A stretch of DNA of 64,000 nt from Chloroflexota bacterium (lineage in GTDB: Bacteria > Chloroflexota > Anaerolineae > B4-G1 > SLSP01), in the NCBI GenBank assembly GCA_019873645.1, contig JAIOAX010000001.1, forward strand, positions 186,001 to 250,000, read 5' to 3'. The notes beneath the pieces are model-generated. The model was given only the letters and a program-made list of their open reading frames with translations, was not told where the DNA came from and did no database searches. Each line of letters begins with the position of its first letter. Position 1 is the stretch's first letter. This document shows, in pieces, positions 63,174 through 64,000 of this stretch. Made by a program: the position numbers and the translations under genes.

Positions 63174-64000
63174 TCAGGGTGCGGATCGCATCACCAGCGG
63201 GAGGTAGAGATGATACCAGGCAGGTGGCGGCGCTTCGACCAGGGTGTATGCCGTACTCATGTTATTGGCGACCATCACTTCTGGCGCGGTCGTCGCTATC
63301 GTCGCGGTGTTGGTCAGCCAGCCGGTGAACGTCGGACTGATGACGACCGAGACGGTGAGCGTCCCACCGGCGTTCGGTGCAAGGTTGAACACTTCCCACG
63401 TCAGCGAGACCGCCGAAGAAGGCAAAATCACCGTTCCGCTATGGTCGTACAGTCGTACATTCTGCGGCAGCAGGTCGGTGATGGCGACGTAGGGCGCGGG
63501 CGCATCCCCGATGTTGGTATAGACCAGCGTATAGGTGATGATGTCCCCAGGGGCAGCCGTGGCCGGCCCGGTCTTGTGAATTGTCAGGTCCGGCGCACGC
63601 ACTGTGGTGACGACGGGCAACGCGACGTTGTTCGTCAGATTCTCTTCAAAAGTGGGCGTTGAGATGCGCGCCGTATTGGTCAACACCCCGGTAAACGTGG
63701 GAGTGACGGTGCCCGTAACCGTGAGCATGCCGCTGGCGCCGGGCGCGAGGTCGGTCAATTTCCAGATGATGGTGTGGTCCAGCAACGACAGAGTCGCCGG
63801 CTGAGTGTAGTCGTGGACTTGCAACTGCGCCGGTAAGGTATCGGTGACACGGGCCGTACCGACCGGTATATCGCCCACATTGCTATAGGTCAGTGTATAG
63901 GTTATCCATTGTCCCGGAGAAGCGACGGTCGGTCCGGTTTTGGCAAGCGCCAGGTCTGCCGGACGCGCTGCCGTTTCCAGGTACAGGTCGGGGAAAGTTA
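63174..64000 (-). CDS. DUF11-repeat surface protein with C-terminal LPLVMR motif (5' part outside window)
   Basis: The minus-strand frame is open from the window edge, so the N-terminus and signal peptide are missing; 275 codons are visible. At least two tandem DUF11 (conserved repeat) domains: LAKTGPTVASPGQWITYTLT with YSNVGDIPVGTARVTDTLP, and HKTGPATAAPGDIITYTLVY with TNIGDAPAPYVAITDLLPQ. The protein ends YHLYLPLVMRSAP. Such repeats form extended stalks on bacterial surfaces. The C-terminal motif matches that of the giant protein at 37221. Confidence 0.85.
   Translation of the reverse strand, partial: TFPDLYLETAARPADLALAKTGPTVASPGQWITYTLTYSNVGDIPVGTARVTDTLPAQLQVHDYTQPATLSLLDHTIIWKLTDLAPGASGMLTVTGTVTPTFTGVLTNTARISTPTFEENLTNNVALPVVTTVRAPDLTIHKTGPATAAPGDIITYTLVYTNIGDAPAPYVAITDLLPQNVRLYDHSGTVILPSSAVSLTWEVFNLAPNAGGTLTVSVVISPTFTGWLTNTATIATTAPEVMVANNMSTAYTLVEAPPPAWYHLYLPLVMRSAP

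Overview
The window looks like a chromosomal segment of an uncultured Chloroflexota bacterium, probably near the Anaerolineae. This is inferred from protein content, not from a marker gene. The reasons are MinC/MinD, Pro/Thr-rich linkers followed by C-terminal membrane anchors, secreted DUF11-type proteins ending in a Leu-Pro-x-Val-x-Arg motif, large PMT-like membrane glycosyltransferases with C-terminal beta domains, tandem LiaF-like membrane proteins, and intergenic spaces full of degenerate short repeats. I saw no tRNA, rRNA or CRISPR array.

Layout. 1-1220 (minus): minC then minD, the latter cut by the window edge. 1351-33480 (plus): a large cell-surface glycan locus holding an acyltransferase, many glycosyltransferases, a cobalamin-type radical SAM enzyme, a Wzy/ligase-like polymerase with a TPR tail, a sugar epimerase, a Wzm/Wzt-type ABC exporter, a CMP-sialic-acid-type module (cytidylyltransferase-HAD fusion plus NeuB), a pyruvyl transferase, methyltransferases, a polysaccharide deacetylase, two secreted Asp-box propellers and two giant PMT-like enzymes. 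The exporter is split at 11414-13239 by two decayed genes, an intact toxin-antitoxin pair and a palindromic element. About 13.9-26.9 kb is visibly richer in A+T than its flanks, which suggests separate acquisition. 33853-36920: four tandem LiaF-like membrane proteins. 37221-42519: a giant secreted protein and an LPATG-anchored protein. 42520-44908: a subtilisin-like protease embedded in repeat and MITE-like DNA. 44909-49686 (minus): a MarR regulator and a heterodimeric ABC exporter behind a consensus promoter. 50070-57558: an FAD oxidoreductase, a hybrid histidine kinase, a small membrane protein, and an MFS / geranylgeranyl-reductase-like / cyclopropane synthase lipid operon. 58043-61852: a VapBC pair, a cellobiose-2-epimerase-like enzyme, an aminotransferase and a broken DUF433/DUF5615 pair. 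61835-64000 (minus): an LCP ligase and a truncated DUF11 surface protein.

The genes read as one programme for building and exporting the cell envelope: nucleotide-activated acidic sugar, glycan assembly, ABC export, LCP attachment, and secreted or anchored surface proteins. The most unusual layer is the DNA between and inside genes. Several unrelated families of short, hairpin-forming low-complexity repeats fill nearly every spacer, and at seven places they enter reading frames without breaking them. Three other families look like non-autonomous elements with terminal inverted repeats; one keeps a perfect 9-bp target duplication.
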